Made by a program: the position numbers and the translations under genes. DNA of 64,000 bases. Source: Jannaschia pagri (GTDB lineage Bacteria; Pseudomonadota; Alphaproteobacteria; Rhodobacterales; Rhodobacteraceae). The notes beneath the pieces were generated by a model. It was not told the origin of the DNA and did no database searches. It saw only the letters and a program-made list of their open reading frames with translations. Of the stretch, positions 23,624 through 33,438 are shown one piece after another. Numbering within the stretch: the stretch's first letter is position 1; every line of letters starts with the position of its first letter. Where the stretch lies: NCBI RefSeq assembly GCF_019655435.1, contig NZ_BPFH01000002.1, forward strand, positions 186,001-250,000, read 5' to 3'.

Positions 23624-26308
23624 CTACTCCGCCGCAGCAACCATATCTGGGGCAACGGGCAGCTTGACCCGAAACGCCGCGCCACCCTGACCGGGAAGGT
23701 AGTCGATGCTGCCACCGAGGCGCGCCATCACCTCGCGACAGATCGCGAGACCGAGACCTGCGCTGCCCGCGCTGGATTGGTCGCTGAGCCGGGCGAACTT
23801 CTCGAAGATCACGGCGCGATCTCTGGGCGAGATACCTGAGCCATTGTCGATAAAGTCGACCACAACCTCCGCATCGGTGTGAGTCACGATCACCCGCAAC
23901 TGCGGGTCCGCCGCATCGCAATACTTCGCGGCGTTTGTAATCAAGTTGATGAAAACCTGGCTGAGACGGTCGGGGTCGGTCATCACCGACATGTCTTCAC
24001 TTCCCGCGTCGCGGAGGATCTGCAACGTCACGCCCGGTGATGACGTGGAGGCGGTCGCGGCCCGGTCCAACAGGTCTTGCAGACGGACTTCGGCCGCGTT
24101 CAGCATAACCTGGCCGTTTTCCAAAACGCTCAGGTCCAACAAATCATCCAACAGGCGGGTGAGGCGCTTGCTCTCGTCCAGGATGATGTCGGCGTAGCGC
24201 TCCGACTCCTCTGGATCGAGGGTGCCGCCGCGCAAAATCTCGGAAAACGCGCGGATCGACGTCATGGGCGTGCGCAGCTCGTGGCTCACCTGGCTGAGAA
24301 ACGCATCCTTTTGAACGGCCAGCGCCGTTAGCTTATCGTTTGCCTCCCGCAACTCCCGCGCGGTGCGGCGCAACTCTGCCTGGTTGCTCTCCAAACGGGC
24401 GGAATACTCCATGATCTGGGCCGTCTCGTCGGCCACGGCCATCAGATCCTCGACCGAGACGGCCGATGCACCTGTGATCCCCCCGACCATAGCGTTGGCC
24501 GTGGCGGCACCAACGGATCCCGCTAGGCGCCGTTCTAACCGTTCGATCAAGTCGGGGGTCGGATCGGGCAAATCCCCCGCCCTGCCCTGCTCGCGCGCCT
24601 CGATGGCGAAAAAGCGTTGGGCCTCTGACGCGCCCAAAATCCGCTGGGCCATGACGAGTAGCTCCTCCGCGCCAGCTTGCCCGCCCGGACGGCTGCGCGG
24701 TGCGGCGGCGCGGTCAAACACTTGGATGAAGCGCGGGGCTTGAAGCTGTTCCATCGGGCTGGGGTAGCTGAGCAGCGACGCGGTGCAGAAGGCGAGGCAA
24801 TTCAGCCCAAGCGAGACCAGAAGGGCCGAAAGGAGCGGGTCGCCAGAGACCCCGAACATTGCCTCCGGTCTGAGCCATGACGCCCCGAACGGCCCCTCGC
24901 TCAAAAGACCGTCGACCCAAGGGATCCCTGCAAACACCGGCAAAAGCATTGCCCAGGCCCAAAGCGCGAAGCCCGTCAGAATGCCAGCCACGGCGCCCGT
25001 GCGGGTGGCGCCTTTCCAAAACAGGCCGAAGACCAATGCCGGCAGAACCTGGACCACCCCCACAAAGGAAATCAACCCGATGGAGGCCAGCGCCTCCGTC
25101 CCGCCGGTCGTCAGGTAGTAGAGGTAGCCAAGGGCCAGAACCACCAGGATCGAGGCTCTCCGCGCGCGCAGGATCACCGTGCGCACGTCGCCCGAAATCG
25201 TCGCCCGGCCTTCGTCTTGGGTGGCGAGCCACAGGGGCATCACGATGTGGTTCGAGAGCATCGTCGCCAGGGCCACCGCTGCGACGATCACCATAGACGT
25301 GGCCGAGGAAAACCCGCCCAGAAAGGCCAGCATCGCCAAACCGTCCCAGCCCTCGGCCAGGGGGAGTGTCAGAACGAAAAGGTCGGGGTTCGACCCTTCG
25401 GGCATACGCTCCAGACCGGTGACGGCGATGGGCACCACAAAGACGCACATGGCCAGCAAGTAGAGGGGGAACGCCCAAGACGCCGTGCGCAGGTGACGCT
25501 CATCGGTGTTTTCGACGACGAGAACCTGGAACATGCGGGGCAGGCAGATCACCGCGGCGCCGGAGACCATGATGAGACCTGCCCAGCGTCCCGGTGCGCC
25601 CGTCCAATCCGCGATGGGCGATGCCTCAATGGCGCGGCCCATGGCCAAGGGACCGTCGTTGAGCCCCCAGACCACAAAGATGCCGACCGCACATAACGCG
25701 ATCAGCTTGACCACGGCCTCCACCGCGATGGCACCGACAATCCCGTGATGCCGCTCTCCAGCGTCAAGACGGCGTGTTCCAAAGAGGATGGTAAACACGG
25801 CAAGGCCCGCCGCGACCCAAAAGGCGAGGCTTGTCAGATCTTCCGCCATGGTGCCCGGCGCCGCGAACACCGCAAAGCTGAGCGTGACCGATTGCAATTG
25901 CAGCGCGATGTAGGGCGTCGTTCCGACGACGGCGAGGATGGTCACAAGGATCGCGAGACTGTTTGACTTGCCATACCGGCTGGAAATCATGTCCGCGATG
26001 GATGTGATCCGCTCCGCCCGTCCGATGTGGACGAGGCGGCGCAGCAGCCACCACCATCCGATGAAGACCAGGGTCGGGCCTAGGTAAATCGTCATGAACT
26101 CCAACCCGGACCGGGCGGCGTACCCGACGGCGCCATAGAACGTCCAAGCGGTGCAGTAGATCGACAACGACAGAGTGTAGATCATCGGCCCACGCATGAG
26201 CGTAAGCCGCCCCTTCTCGGCGGAGCGTTCGGACACGAAGGCCACGATGAACAGCACCACCACATAGGCGAGGCATCCCGCCGCCAGAAGATTGAGCGTC
26301 AGCGGCAT
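23624..26308 (-). CDS. SLC5-STAC sensor histidine kinase (CrbS/CbrA-like)
   Basis: The 894-residue inner-membrane kinase starts with a sodium:solute symporter-like domain of about 13 helices (residues 1-520; AWTFYGAVGYAARSGLEF, RYGKSNSLAI). A helical STAC-like segment follows (about 545-640), then a coiled coil, HisKA with H676 in SHELRTPMTS, and a HATPase with N box NLITNAAKYC, G1 DNGSGIS and G2 GSAGLGLAI. Relatives CrbS and CbrA sense or take up acetate or histidine and control carbon use. No PAS or receiver domain is present. Gene order points to partners at 26625 and 26349. Confidence 0.9.
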   Translation of the reverse strand: MPLTLNLLAAGCLAYVVVLFIVAFVSERSAEKGRLTLMRGPMIYTLSLSIYCTAWTFYGAVGYAARSGLEFMTIYLGPTLVFIGWWWLLRRLVHIGRAERITSIADMISSRYGKSNSLAILVTILAVVGTTPYIALQLQSVTLSFAVFAAPGTMAEDLTSLAFWVAAGLAVFTILFGTRRLDAGERHHGIVGAIAVEAVVKLIALCAVGIFVVWGLNDGPLAMGRAIEASPIADWTGAPGRWAGLIMVSGAAVICLPRMFQVLVVENTDERHLRTASWAFPLYLLAMCVFVVPIAVTGLERMPEGSNPDLFVLTLPLAEGWDGLAMLAFLGGFSSATSMVIVAAVALATMLSNHIVMPLWLATQDEGRATISGDVRTVILRARRASILVVLALGYLYYLTTGGTEALASIGLISFVGVVQVLPALVFGLFWKGATRTGAVAGILTGFALWAWAMLLPVFAGIPWVDGLLSEGPFGASWLRPEAMFGVSGDPLLSALLVSLGLNCLAFCTASLLSYPSPMEQLQAPRFIQVFDRAAAPRSRPGGQAGAEELLVMAQRILGASEAQRFFAIEAREQGRAGDLPDPTPDLIERLERRLAGSVGAATANAMVGGITGASAVSVEDLMAVADETAQIMEYSARLESNQAELRRTARELREANDKLTALAVQKDAFLSQVSHELRTPMTSIRAFSEILRGGTLDPEESERYADIILDESKRLTRLLDDLLDLSVLENGQVMLNAAEVRLQDLLDRAATASTSSPGVTLQILRDAGSEDMSVMTDPDRLSQVFINLITNAAKYCDAADPQLRVIVTHTDAEVVVDFIDNGSGISPRDRAVIFEKFARLSDQSSAGSAGLGLAICREVMARLGGSIDYLPGQGGAAFRVKLPVAPDMVAAAE

Positions 26309-26348
26309 CTCTGCCCCGTGACCTTGCGACGCGACTGTGGGCCGCAGG

Positions 26349-26624
26349 TCATGGCTCTGGATCGTTGCCGGACGCCTCCAACCGCTGTGACAGGACGGAG
26401 ATCGTCGCCGAGAGGACGACCAAACCGGCCCAGGCGGCGAACAAATAGACCAACCACGACCAGCTTGCCCCCTCGGCAGCGTCCGAGCCAGACAGAACCA
26501 GGTCGGGTAGGATTAAAAGCGCTGCGCCAAACACCGGCAGCAACAGGGCCGCATCCCGCAGCCGAGACCGCCGCCACGCCCGCCGCTGGGCCGCCGATGC
26601 GGCAAGGGTCGGGCGCGTGTCCAT
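26349..26624 (-). CDS. Small two-helix membrane protein
   Basis: The 91-residue protein has a basic N-terminus, two membrane helices (about residues 25-43 and 57-78) and a short polar tail. Its ATG follows the response-regulator stop with no gap (TAG-ATG), and the kinase gene begins 40 bases later. Small membrane proteins ahead of symporter-type proteins often act as a subunit (as DUF4212 proteins do), so it may be a partner of the kinase's SLC5 domain; that is inference. Confidence 0.75.
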   Translation of the reverse strand: MDTRPTLAASAAQRRAWRRSRLRDAALLLPVFGAALLILPDLVLSGSDAAEGASWSWLVYLFAAWAGLVVLSATISVLSQRLEASGNDPEP

Positions 26625-27050
26625 CTACTCTCCGGCGGAGGCGCGCGCCGTGGCCAGCGCGTCGATGGCATCGACCAAATCGCGATTAGAGAACGGCTTG
26701 GTCATGAAGCGGCTCGCCCCCAGGGCCTCCGCCCGCTCGCGATCTTTGGTCTGTCCCTTGGCGGTCAACATCAGGACCGGCAGGTCTGGCCGCCGCCCAT
26801 CCCGTATGGCGCCCAGAATATCGAACCCCGATTTACCCGGCAGCATCACATCCAGGACAACCACATCTGGGGCGTGGCGATCCACGGCCTCCAACGCGGT
26901 GGCGCCGTCGGAATGGGTCGAGACGCGCCAGCCTTCCCGTTGCAAAATAAACGCAATGGCGGTTGCGATGTTGGCCTCGTCCTCAATCAATAGGACGCGG
27001 CGCGGTGTGTCGGCGGCCGGTTCCGCGCTGGATGCTACATCATGTGTCAT
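26625..27050 (-). CDS. Stand-alone response regulator receiver (CheY-like)
   Basis: The 141-residue protein has one receiver domain: acidic pair in IEDEANI, phosphorylated D67 in VVLDVMLPGKSG, Thr in MLTAKGQ and Lys in MTKPF. There is no output domain, so it must act by binding another protein, as CheY or Spo0F do. The first gene of the apparent operon receiver - small membrane protein - kinase - FliM-like protein, it is probably the kinase's target. Confidence 0.88.
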   Translation of the reverse strand: MTHDVASSAEPAADTPRRVLLIEDEANIATAIAFILQREGWRVSTHSDGATALEAVDRHAPDVVVLDVMLPGKSGFDILGAIRDGRRPDLPVLMLTAKGQTKDRERAEALGASRFMTKPFSNRDLVDAIDALATARASAGE

Positions 27051-27129
27051 GGCCGGCCTCCCCTCCGGTCACGGCGATGGCCTATAGTCCGCCTCTGGAC
27101 GGCCCTTGTCCAGACCTTCGCAGGGACAT

Positions 27130-28431
27130 TCACAGGGCTTGCTGCGGGACCTTGGTCATAGATCCCGCCCCCTCCATTTGCTCTGCCCCCGGCAGAACCG
27201 ATGGCTCCCGCCGGGCGACGCAATCCTTGCGGGGGCAAACCCGGCACCCCGGCCCCACGGGAAAGGCCACCCCAGGCCGGGCCGCCCGAGCCAGAAGCAT
27301 GGTCGCGCGCAATGTCTGCACCCCATCAAAGCGGGTGACCGCGCTGGGCGCCGCGACCGCATGGGCGACCCATTGGGCCCCGTCGGGCATTTCGATGGTC
27401 TGCACAATGGCCCGCCCCGGCTGGGACAGGGCCTGGTACAACGGCCAGAGGGGGCATCCGGCCCCGACGATGGGTAGAGGAAACCCCTCCACGGGTTTTC
27501 GACGCAGCAAGGCCCCCGCCGCATCTGTCACCACCAACCCGCGCGCCGGATCGATCACGCCCAATCTGCGCAACACGAGCGCGGCATCGCCGCCTGCCAC
27601 AGCCAAAAGGTCATCGGGCCCGGTGGCCGCCTCCACTACGTCGCGGGGCAAACGCTTGGCGTCTTGGGCGTCGGCCTCCAGAATGGCCGTCGCCAGCCGC
27701 CGCGCCCTCGGATCGGTCAAATCCGCCACCAGATCGGGAATAGCCGCTGCCCCCTGCTCCTCGACCGCATCGAAGGAATGTTGGTTCGCATCGAGAAAAC
27801 GGGCGACGACCTCAGCGGGTGTCAGGTGATCACCGCCCCCCGCGACCGCACTGTCGAGATAGCTGACAACCGCCTCGGCCCCATCGGCCAGCCGACGACT
27901 GTCCGCATCCAAGTTGGCGTGGAACCGACCCATCCAATTGGCGTCGATCTCGGGCGTCTGGGCGAGGATGGAGGCCGTGGAACGCACAACCGAGACCGTC
28001 GACAGCAATTCGTGCATCGCCTCCGCCAGGGCCGGGTCGTGGGTCAAGCGATCCGCCAGGGCCTCAATCGTGCGGGCCTGGGCCTCGATGGTCTCGCCCT
28101 GTCGCACGATCACACGCGCCCATCCCGGGTTGCGGCGGGCCAGATCGGCGGCTGTGCCCAGGGCCTCCGCATCCAGGTCATGGGCCGCCCCGGCCCCCCG
28201 GAGCGCGTCGAGCAGGCCCTCGCTCACCTCCGATGACAAGGCGGATTGATCGACGGACAGGGACTCAGCCAAACGCCCAAGCAAGCGACCGCCGATGGGT
28301 CGCTTGTCGTGTTCGATCAGGTTGAGGTACGACGCAGATATGCCAACTTGGTCGGCCAGATGGGCCTGACGGATGCCCAGCGCCAGACGGCGTTCCCGAA
28401 TGCGGGAGCCGGTGGATCCTGATTTGGCCAT
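27130..28431 (-). CDS. ScfR/PccR-type XRE regulator (short-chain acyl-CoA regulator)
   Basis: The 433-residue regulator has an N-terminal XRE helix-turn-helix (IRERRLALGIRQAHLADQVGI, shown here only in part as a DNA-binding domain), a long central ligand domain, and a C-terminal cysteine motif VGPGCRVCPRKDC like that of ScfR, PccR and MccR. Those proteins sense short-chain acyl-CoA and control carboxylate metabolism. AGGGGG precedes the ATG at 28431. It is divergent from the LIV-type transporter and acs operon, which it may control; TTTGC/GCAAA half-sites lie in the gap. Confidence 0.87.
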   Translation of the reverse strand: MAKSGSTGSRIRERRLALGIRQAHLADQVGISASYLNLIEHDKRPIGGRLLGRLAESLSVDQSALSSEVSEGLLDALRGAGAAHDLDAEALGTAADLARRNPGWARVIVRQGETIEAQARTIEALADRLTHDPALAEAMHELLSTVSVVRSTASILAQTPEIDANWMGRFHANLDADSRRLADGAEAVVSYLDSAVAGGGDHLTPAEVVARFLDANQHSFDAVEEQGAAAIPDLVADLTDPRARRLATAILEADAQDAKRLPRDVVEAATGPDDLLAVAGGDAALVLRRLGVIDPARGLVVTDAAGALLRRKPVEGFPLPIVGAGCPLWPLYQALSQPGRAIVQTIEMPDGAQWVAHAVAAPSAVTRFDGVQTLRATMLLARAARPGVAFPVGPGCRVCPRKDCVARREPSVLPGAEQMEGAGSMTKVPQQAL

Positions 28432-28686
28432 ACAACCCCCTGTTTGCACTAACTTGCTGCGCCCGCAAAATCCGAATTGCCGCATCCGCGCGCAAACGAG
28501 TTTACAGGCAGACACCCCGAGATGTCATTTTGTTTACAAAAAAGGTCTCGCAGACACAAAGCGTTATTGAGTCATTTTCAGGTCGCCGCCGATAGTGTCA
28601 GCGTCTGTCAACGTGCGGGAACACGTCGGCGGACGACCGCCGCCCCAGGGAGGGGGCCGGGCGGAGCATTCAAAAGGGAGGTCTGA
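28432..28686. promoter_or_regulatory. Divergent control region between the ScfR-type regulator and the transporter
   Basis: The 255 bases hold TTTGC at 28443-28447, GCAAA near 28465-28469, GCGCGCAAAC near 28489-28497, and the palindrome TTTGTTTACAAA near 28528-28539. The PccR motif is known to be built from TTTGCAAA units, so the TTTGC/GCAAA halves are candidate sites. The AT-rich 28515-28560 may hold the transporter promoter. Confidence 0.4.
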
Positions 28687-30063
28687 ATGACCAAATCGAA
28701 CTTCACCCGTCGTGGTGTGCTCAAGACGGGTGCCGTCGCGGGGGCCGGCCTTGCAACCCCGACCATCTTCACCAGCCGCGTTTGGGCCGATGGCCACAGC
28801 GGTTTCACCAATGCGCCCACCGGCGACACGGTCACGCTTGGCTTCAACGTGCCGCAGTCGGGTCCCTATGCGGACGAGGGCGCGGACGAGCTGCGCGCCT
28901 TTGAACTGGCCGTTGAGCATCTGAACGGCGAAGGCGACGGCGGCATGCTGTCCACCTTCTCGTCGAAGGCGCTGGAAGGCACCGGGATCCTGGGCAAGAA
29001 GGTCCAGTTCGTCACCGGCGACACGCAGACCAAGTCGGACGCCGCCCGCGCGTCGGCCCGCTCGATGATCGAAAAAGACGGTGCCGTCATGGTCTCCGGT
29101 GGCTCGTCCTCGGGTGTGGCCGTGGCTGTGCAGGCGCTCTGCCAAGAGGCTGGCATCATCTTCATGGCCGGTCTGACCCACTCCAACGACACGACCGGTA
29201 AGGACCGTAAAGCCAACGGCTTCCGCCACTTCTTCAACTCCTACATGTCCGGCGCGGCACTGGCCCCCATCCTGGCGGCCCAGTACGGCAACGACCGGAA
29301 GGCGTATCACCTGACCGCCGACTACAACTGGGGCTACACCACCGAAGAGGCCGTCCGCTCCTCGACGGAAGCCATGGGCTGGACGACCGTCAACTCGGTC
29401 AAGACGCCGCTGACGCAGACGGACTTCTCGTCCTACATCGCGCCGGTTCTGCAGTCCGAAGCCGACGTTCTGGTTCTGAACCACTACGGTGGCAACATGG
29501 TCAACTCGCTGACCAACGCCGTTCAGTTCGGCCTGCGCGCCCGCGAAGTGGCTGGCAAGCAGTTCGAAATCGTCGTGCCGCTCTACTCCGAGCTGATGGC
29601 CCGCGGTGCCGGTGAGAACATTGCCGGGATCCTCGGCTCCCAGAACTGGGACTGGAAGTTGGAGAACCAGCTGGGCGCGCGCTACTCGGGCACCAACGCC
29701 TTCGTGCAGTCCTTCGGCACCAAGTACGGCTTCCCGCCGTCCCAGGCGGCGCACACCTGCTACGTGCAGACGCTGCTGTATGCCGACGCCGTGACGCGTG
29801 CGGGGTCGTTCAACCCCTGCGCCGTGGACGAAGCCCTGGCCGATTTCGAGTTCGACGGTCTCGGCAACGGCCCGACCCTCTATCGTGCGGCAGACCACCA
29901 GTGCTTCAAGGACGTGGTCGTGGTGCGCGGCAAGGAGAACCCCGAGAACGAGTTCGACCTGGTCGAAATCGTCGAGGTCACCCCAGCCGACCAAGTCACC
30001 TACGCCCCCGACCACCCGCAGTTTGCCGGTGGGTCCCTGGGCGAGTGCAACCCAGGCGCCTAA
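28687..30063 (+). CDS. LIV-type ABC transporter substrate-binding protein with Tat signal
   Basis: The 458-residue periplasmic protein starts with a twin-arginine signal (FTRRGVLKTGAVAGAGLATP), so it is exported folded. The Peripla_BP_6 fold begins at about residue 45 (VTLGFNVPQSGPYADEGADE). GGSSSGVAVAVQALCQE and NHYGGNMVNSL lie in the binding-cleft region. LIV, urea and short-chain amide importers share this fold; the ligand cannot be read directly. The four transport genes and acs follow; a hairpin at 30080 may keep this gene more abundant than the permeases. Confidence 0.9.
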   Translation: MTKSNFTRRGVLKTGAVAGAGLATPTIFTSRVWADGHSGFTNAPTGDTVTLGFNVPQSGPYADEGADELRAFELAVEHLNGEGDGGMLSTFSSKALEGTGILGKKVQFVTGDTQTKSDAARASARSMIEKDGAVMVSGGSSSGVAVAVQALCQEAGIIFMAGLTHSNDTTGKDRKANGFRHFFNSYMSGAALAPILAAQYGNDRKAYHLTADYNWGYTTEEAVRSSTEAMGWTTVNSVKTPLTQTDFSSYIAPVLQSEADVLVLNHYGGNMVNSLTNAVQFGLRAREVAGKQFEIVVPLYSELMARGAGENIAGILGSQNWDWKLENQLGARYSGTNAFVQSFGTKYGFPPSQAAHTCYVQTLLYADAVTRAGSFNPCAVDEALADFEFDGLGNGPTLYRAADHQCFKDVVVVRGKENPENEFDLVEIVEVTPADQVTYAPDHPQFAGGSLGECNPGA

Positions 30064-30079
30064 TCGCCTGAGTGACTTC

Positions 30080-30106
30080 GGACCGGCGCCCAGATGGCGC
30101 CGGTCC
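30080..30106 (+). promoter_or_regulatory. Hairpin after the binding-protein gene
   Basis: GGACCGGCGCC (30080-30090) pairs perfectly with GGCGCCGGTCC (30096-30106) over a 5-base loop; no T tract follows. Such hairpins between binding-protein and permease genes usually protect the upstream mRNA or partly stop transcription. The rest of 30064-30205 holds no gene. Confidence 0.7.
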
Positions 30107-30205
30107 ACGCCAAGTCCCAATGCCATACCAACTTCCGTTCGACCGTCGCCCCCCTGGGCGGTGGCTTCTCTCCTTCTGTTCCACTAGCCGCGCCGGGGGC
30201 ACGTC

Positions 30206-31237
30206 ATGGACGCCATAATCCTTCAAATCCTAAACGGGCTGGACAAGGGCTCTGCCTATGCCCTGATCGCCCTGGGGCTGACCCTGATCTTCGGCACGCT
30301 GGGTGTCGTGAACTTCGCCCACGGGGCCTTGTTCATGCTGGGCGCCTTCTGTGCGGTCACCTTCAGCCGCCTACTGCAACTGAGCCATACGGTCATCGAC
30401 GAAACCCAGAAAGACTTTCTGGGGAACCCGCTGAAAGTCGATGTGCCCTATATCTACGAAATCCTGGGCGAAAGCGCGGGCGCCGCAGTGATCGACTGGG
30501 CCGTGCCGCTGTCGCTGCTCATGGCCATCCCCGTGATGATCGCCATTGGCGTCATCATGGAGCGCGGGCTGATCAAGCACTTCTACAAGCGCCCCCATGC
30601 GGACCAGATCCTGGTGACCTTTGGCCTGGCCATCGTGCTGCAAGAGATCATCAAGTACTTCTATGGCGCCAACCCGATCCCGACGCCTGCACCCGATGCC
30701 TTCATCGGATCCTTCGACTTCGGTGCAATGATCGGCTTTGACGCGGGCTCCATCGTCTATCCCTACTGGCGTCTGGTGTACTTCTTCTTTGCCGCCGTGA
30801 TCATCGCCGCAGTCTTCGCCTTCTTGCAGTTCACCACCTTCGGGATGGTCGTGCGCGCCGGGATGGCTGACCGCGAGACGGTGACCCTGCTGGGGATCGA
30901 CATCGACAAGCGTTTCACCATGATGTTCGGCATCGCCGCCGCTGTCGCGGGCCTGGCTGGCGTGATGTATACGCCGATCAACTCGCCCAACTACCACATG
31001 GGGATGGACTTCCTAGTCCTCAGCTTCGTGGTGGTCGTTGTGGGCGGCATGGGCAGCTTGCCCGGCGCCGTTCTGGCTGGCTTCCTGCTCGGCATCGTCG
31101 AGGCCTTCGCCTCCATGACCCAGGTCCTAGAGATCCTGCCCGGCATCAACCAAATCGTCATCTACCTCGTGGCCATCGTCGTGCTGCTGACCCGTCCCCG
31201 TGGCCTGATGGGCCGCAAAGGCGTGATGGAGGACTAA
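30206..31237 (+). CDS. LIV-type ABC transporter permease (LivH-like)
   Basis: The 343-residue membrane protein has about eight helices of the BPD_transp_2 family. Motifs include [40 protein letters not shown] at the start (a family hallmark) and [17 protein letters not shown] in the ATPase-contact region. An insertion of about 40 residues after helix 2 ([20 protein letters not shown]) is unusual. It forms the channel with the LivM-like protein 4 bases downstream. Confidence 0.9.
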   Translation: MDAIILQILNGLDKGSAYALIALGLTLIFGTLGVVNFAHGALFMLGAFCAVTFSRLLQLSHTVIDETQKDFLGNPLKVDVPYIYEILGESAGAAVIDWAVPLSLLMAIPVMIAIGVIMERGLIKHFYKRPHADQILVTFGLAIVLQEIIKYFYGANPIPTPAPDAFIGSFDFGAMIGFDAGSIVYPYWRLVYFFFAAVIIAAVFAFLQFTTFGMVVRAGMADRETVTLLGIDIDKRFTMMFGIAAAVAGLAGVMYTPINSPNYHMGMDFLVLSFVVVVVGGMGSLPGAVLAGFLLGIVEAFASMTQVLEILPGINQIVIYLVAIVVLLTRPRGLMGRKGVMED

Positions 31238-31241
31238 TCCA

Positions 31242-32513
31242 ATGACCGACCAAACATCCAACACAGGGGCCGTGCGCCCCGCCACCTCCGCCGCGCCAAA
31301 AGCGAAATCGGCTGGGTTCCTGGGACTGACGGGCAAGGATGCCTCGCTGGTTGTCCTCGTGGCCGTGCTGACCCTGCTGGCGCCCTTCATCCTGAACCCC
31401 TTCCCCGAAGGCTCGGCCATGGCGCAGTTCAACGCTGGCTACCCGGACCTGATGCAGCGCTTCGTGATCTTTGGGATCTTCGCCATCGGCTTTAACATCC
31501 TGTTTGGCCTGACCGGATATCTGTCCTTTGGTCACGCCGCCTTCCTGGGTGTCGGGTCCTACGCGGGCATCTGGTCCATGAAGCTGCTGACCCTGAACGT
31601 GATCCCGTCGATCATCGTGTCCGTCGCGGTCGCTGGCCTCTTCTCGCTGCTGGTGGGATGGATCTCGCTGCGGCGCTCGGGGATCTACTTCTCGATCCTG
31701 ACGCTGGCCTTCGCGATGATGTCCTTTGCCCTGGCCTACTCGGTCCTGACCCCCATCACGGGCGGTGAGACGGGCTTGCAGCTCAAGTACTTCGACCCCC
31801 GCATTCTCGACGGCGCCTTGGCCCAGGGAGAGACGCCGCGCGCGAACCTCTTCGGCCTCGAAATGGGCGCCAGCTATGAGATGCAGGTCGGCGCATGGCT
31901 CTTCACCTTCAACGCAGGCTACTACATCGCCGCCATCGCCATGTTGGTCGCCTTCTACCTGTCGATCCGCATCTTCCGCTCGCCCTTCGGCATGATGTTG
32001 CGGGCTGTGAAGTCGAACCAGAACCGCCTGAACTACACCGGCATTTCGCCCAAGCCCTACACCCTGGCGGCCTTCGTCATCTCGGGGATGTACGCGGGTC
32101 TGGCCGGTGGTCTGCTGGTGGCCATGGACACCCAGGTCGGCGCAGAACGGATGTTCTGGACAGCCTCCGGTGAAGTGGTGCTGATGACCATCCTCGGCGG
32201 CGCGGGCACCCTGATCGGGCCAGTGCTGGGCGCGGGCTTCATCAAGTACATGGAGAACATCGTCTCGACCATCAACAAGACCACGCTGGAGGGTTGGTTC
32301 GCCTTCGCCCCCGACTGGCTGACCGATGTTCTGGTGACCATCGTCTACCCCTTCGTGGGCAAGGGCTGGCACCTGACGCTGGGCATCCTGTTCATGGCCG
32401 TGGTCATCTTCCTGCCCGGTGGACTGGTGCAGGGCGGTCAAAAGCTGGCCTCCATGTTCCGCCGCAAAAAGGGCGACGATGCCGCCGCCTCTCAATCGCA
32501 ACCCGGGGAGTGA
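31242..32513 (+). CDS. LIV-type ABC transporter permease (LivM-like)
   Basis: The 423-residue membrane protein starts with an Ala-rich cytoplasmic stretch of about 35 residues, then about ten helices. The core has [26 protein letters not shown] and the contact loop [33 protein letters not shown], split by family convention. The long loop at about 165-215 lies outside. Spacing of 4 bases to the LivH-like gene and 6 to the LivG-like gene shows tight co-transcription. Confidence 0.9.
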   Translation: MTDQTSNTGAVRPATSAAPKAKSAGFLGLTGKDASLVVLVAVLTLLAPFILNPFPEGSAMAQFNAGYPDLMQRFVIFGIFAIGFNILFGLTGYLSFGHAAFLGVGSYAGIWSMKLLTLNVIPSIIVSVAVAGLFSLLVGWISLRRSGIYFSILTLAFAMMSFALAYSVLTPITGGETGLQLKYFDPRILDGALAQGETPRANLFGLEMGASYEMQVGAWLFTFNAGYYIAAIAMLVAFYLSIRIFRSPFGMMLRAVKSNQNRLNYTGISPKPYTLAAFVISGMYAGLAGGLLVAMDTQVGAERMFWTASGEVVLMTILGGAGTLIGPVLGAGFIKYMENIVSTINKTTLEGWFAFAPDWLTDVLVTIVYPFVGKGWHLTLGILFMAVVIFLPGGLVQGGQKLASMFRRKKGDDAAASQSQPGE

Positions 32514-32519
32514 ACGACC

Positions 32520-33281
32520 ATGGGCATTCTTGAAGTCAAAAACGTTGGCAAGCGCTTCGGCGGCTTGCAGGCCCTGGGCAACGTCAACCTGAGCGTCGCC
32601 GAAGGCACCGTCCACGCAATCATCGGGCCCAACGGGGCGGGCAAGTCCACGCTGCTGAACTGTCTGGTGGGCAAGCTGATCCCCGACACCGGATCGGTCA
32701 GTTTCGAGGGGCAATCGGTCCTGGGGCGCAAGCCCCACGAGATCAACCAGATGGGCATCAGCCGTGTGTTCCAAACACCCGAGATCTTTGGCGATCTGAC
32801 GGTGATGGAAAACATGATGATCCCGTGCCTGGCCAAGCGGGACGGCGCGTTCGCCTTGCACGGCTACAAATCGCTGCTGGGCGATGCGGAGATCGTGGAC
32901 CGGGCCGAGCACATGCTCGAAGACATGAACATGGCCGATAAGCGTCACATGCACGCGGCTTCCATGTCCCGGGGTGACAAGCGCCGGTTGGAGATCGGCA
33001 TGTGTTTGGCGCAGGAGCCTCGGCTGCTGCTGCTCGATGAGCCAACGGCGGGCATGGCCCGGGCGGATACCAACAACACCATCGAACTGCTCCAGCAGAT
33101 CAAGGAAAGCCGTCCGATCACCATCGCAATCATCGAGCATGACATGCACGTCGTGTTCAGCCTGTCGGAACGGATCACGGTGCTGGCCCAGGGCACGCCC
33201 CTGGTCGAGGACACGCCCGACAACATCAAGGGCCACCCCAAGGTCCGCGAAGCCTATCTGGGCGAAAGCTCCGGCCACTGA
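32520..33281 (+). CDS. LIV-type ABC transporter ATP-binding protein (LivG-like)
   Basis: The 253-residue ATPase has Walker A GPNGAGKST, Walker B LLLLDEP and the switch histidine in IIEHDMHV. The ABC signature is altered: SMSRGDKRRLEIG stands where LS(Y/G)GxQRxLEIA is usual. This variant may be a mark of the subfamily. It teams with the LivF-like ATPase at 33439; a 157-base gap rich in hairpins separates them. Confidence 0.9.
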   Translation: MGILEVKNVGKRFGGLQALGNVNLSVAEGTVHAIIGPNGAGKSTLLNCLVGKLIPDTGSVSFEGQSVLGRKPHEINQMGISRVFQTPEIFGDLTVMENMMIPCLAKRDGAFALHGYKSLLGDAEIVDRAEHMLEDMNMADKRHMHAASMSRGDKRRLEIGMCLAQEPRLLLLDEPTAGMARADTNNTIELLQQIKESRPITIAIIEHDMHVVFSLSERITVLAQGTPLVEDTPDNIKGHPKVREAYLGESSGH

Positions 33282-33287
33282 CACCCA

Positions 33288-33318
33288 CCGGAGCGGCGGG
33301 GTGCCCCCCGCCCTCCGG
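33288..33318 (+). terminator. Hairpin after the LivG-like gene
   Basis: CCGGAG (33288-33293) and GGCGGGG (33295-33301) pair with CCCCGCC (33306-33312) and CTCCGG (33313-33318), a 13-bp stem with one bulged base. There is no T tract; it may weaken read-through or protect mRNA. Confidence 0.5.
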
Positions 33319-33323
33319 AGAGA

Positions 33324-33353
33324 CCCCGCCCCGGCCCTGCGCCGGGGCCCCGC
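33324..33353 (+). repeat. REP-like palindrome, third copy
   Basis: The sequence is the same as the palindrome at 4289 except CCTGC in place of CTTGC in the loop. It lies in the LivG/LivF gap with no nuclease gene beside it, as expected of a dispersed repeat. A sister palindrome, CCCCGGG-TCAAG-CCCGGGG, follows at about 33384-33404. Confidence 0.8.
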
Positions 33354-33438
33354 CAGACACATTCGCCGCGCCTTCGGGCAGAGGCCCCGGGTCAAGCCCG
33401 GGGCGCGCGACAGACAAACCCCGGGGAGGACCCGACAG

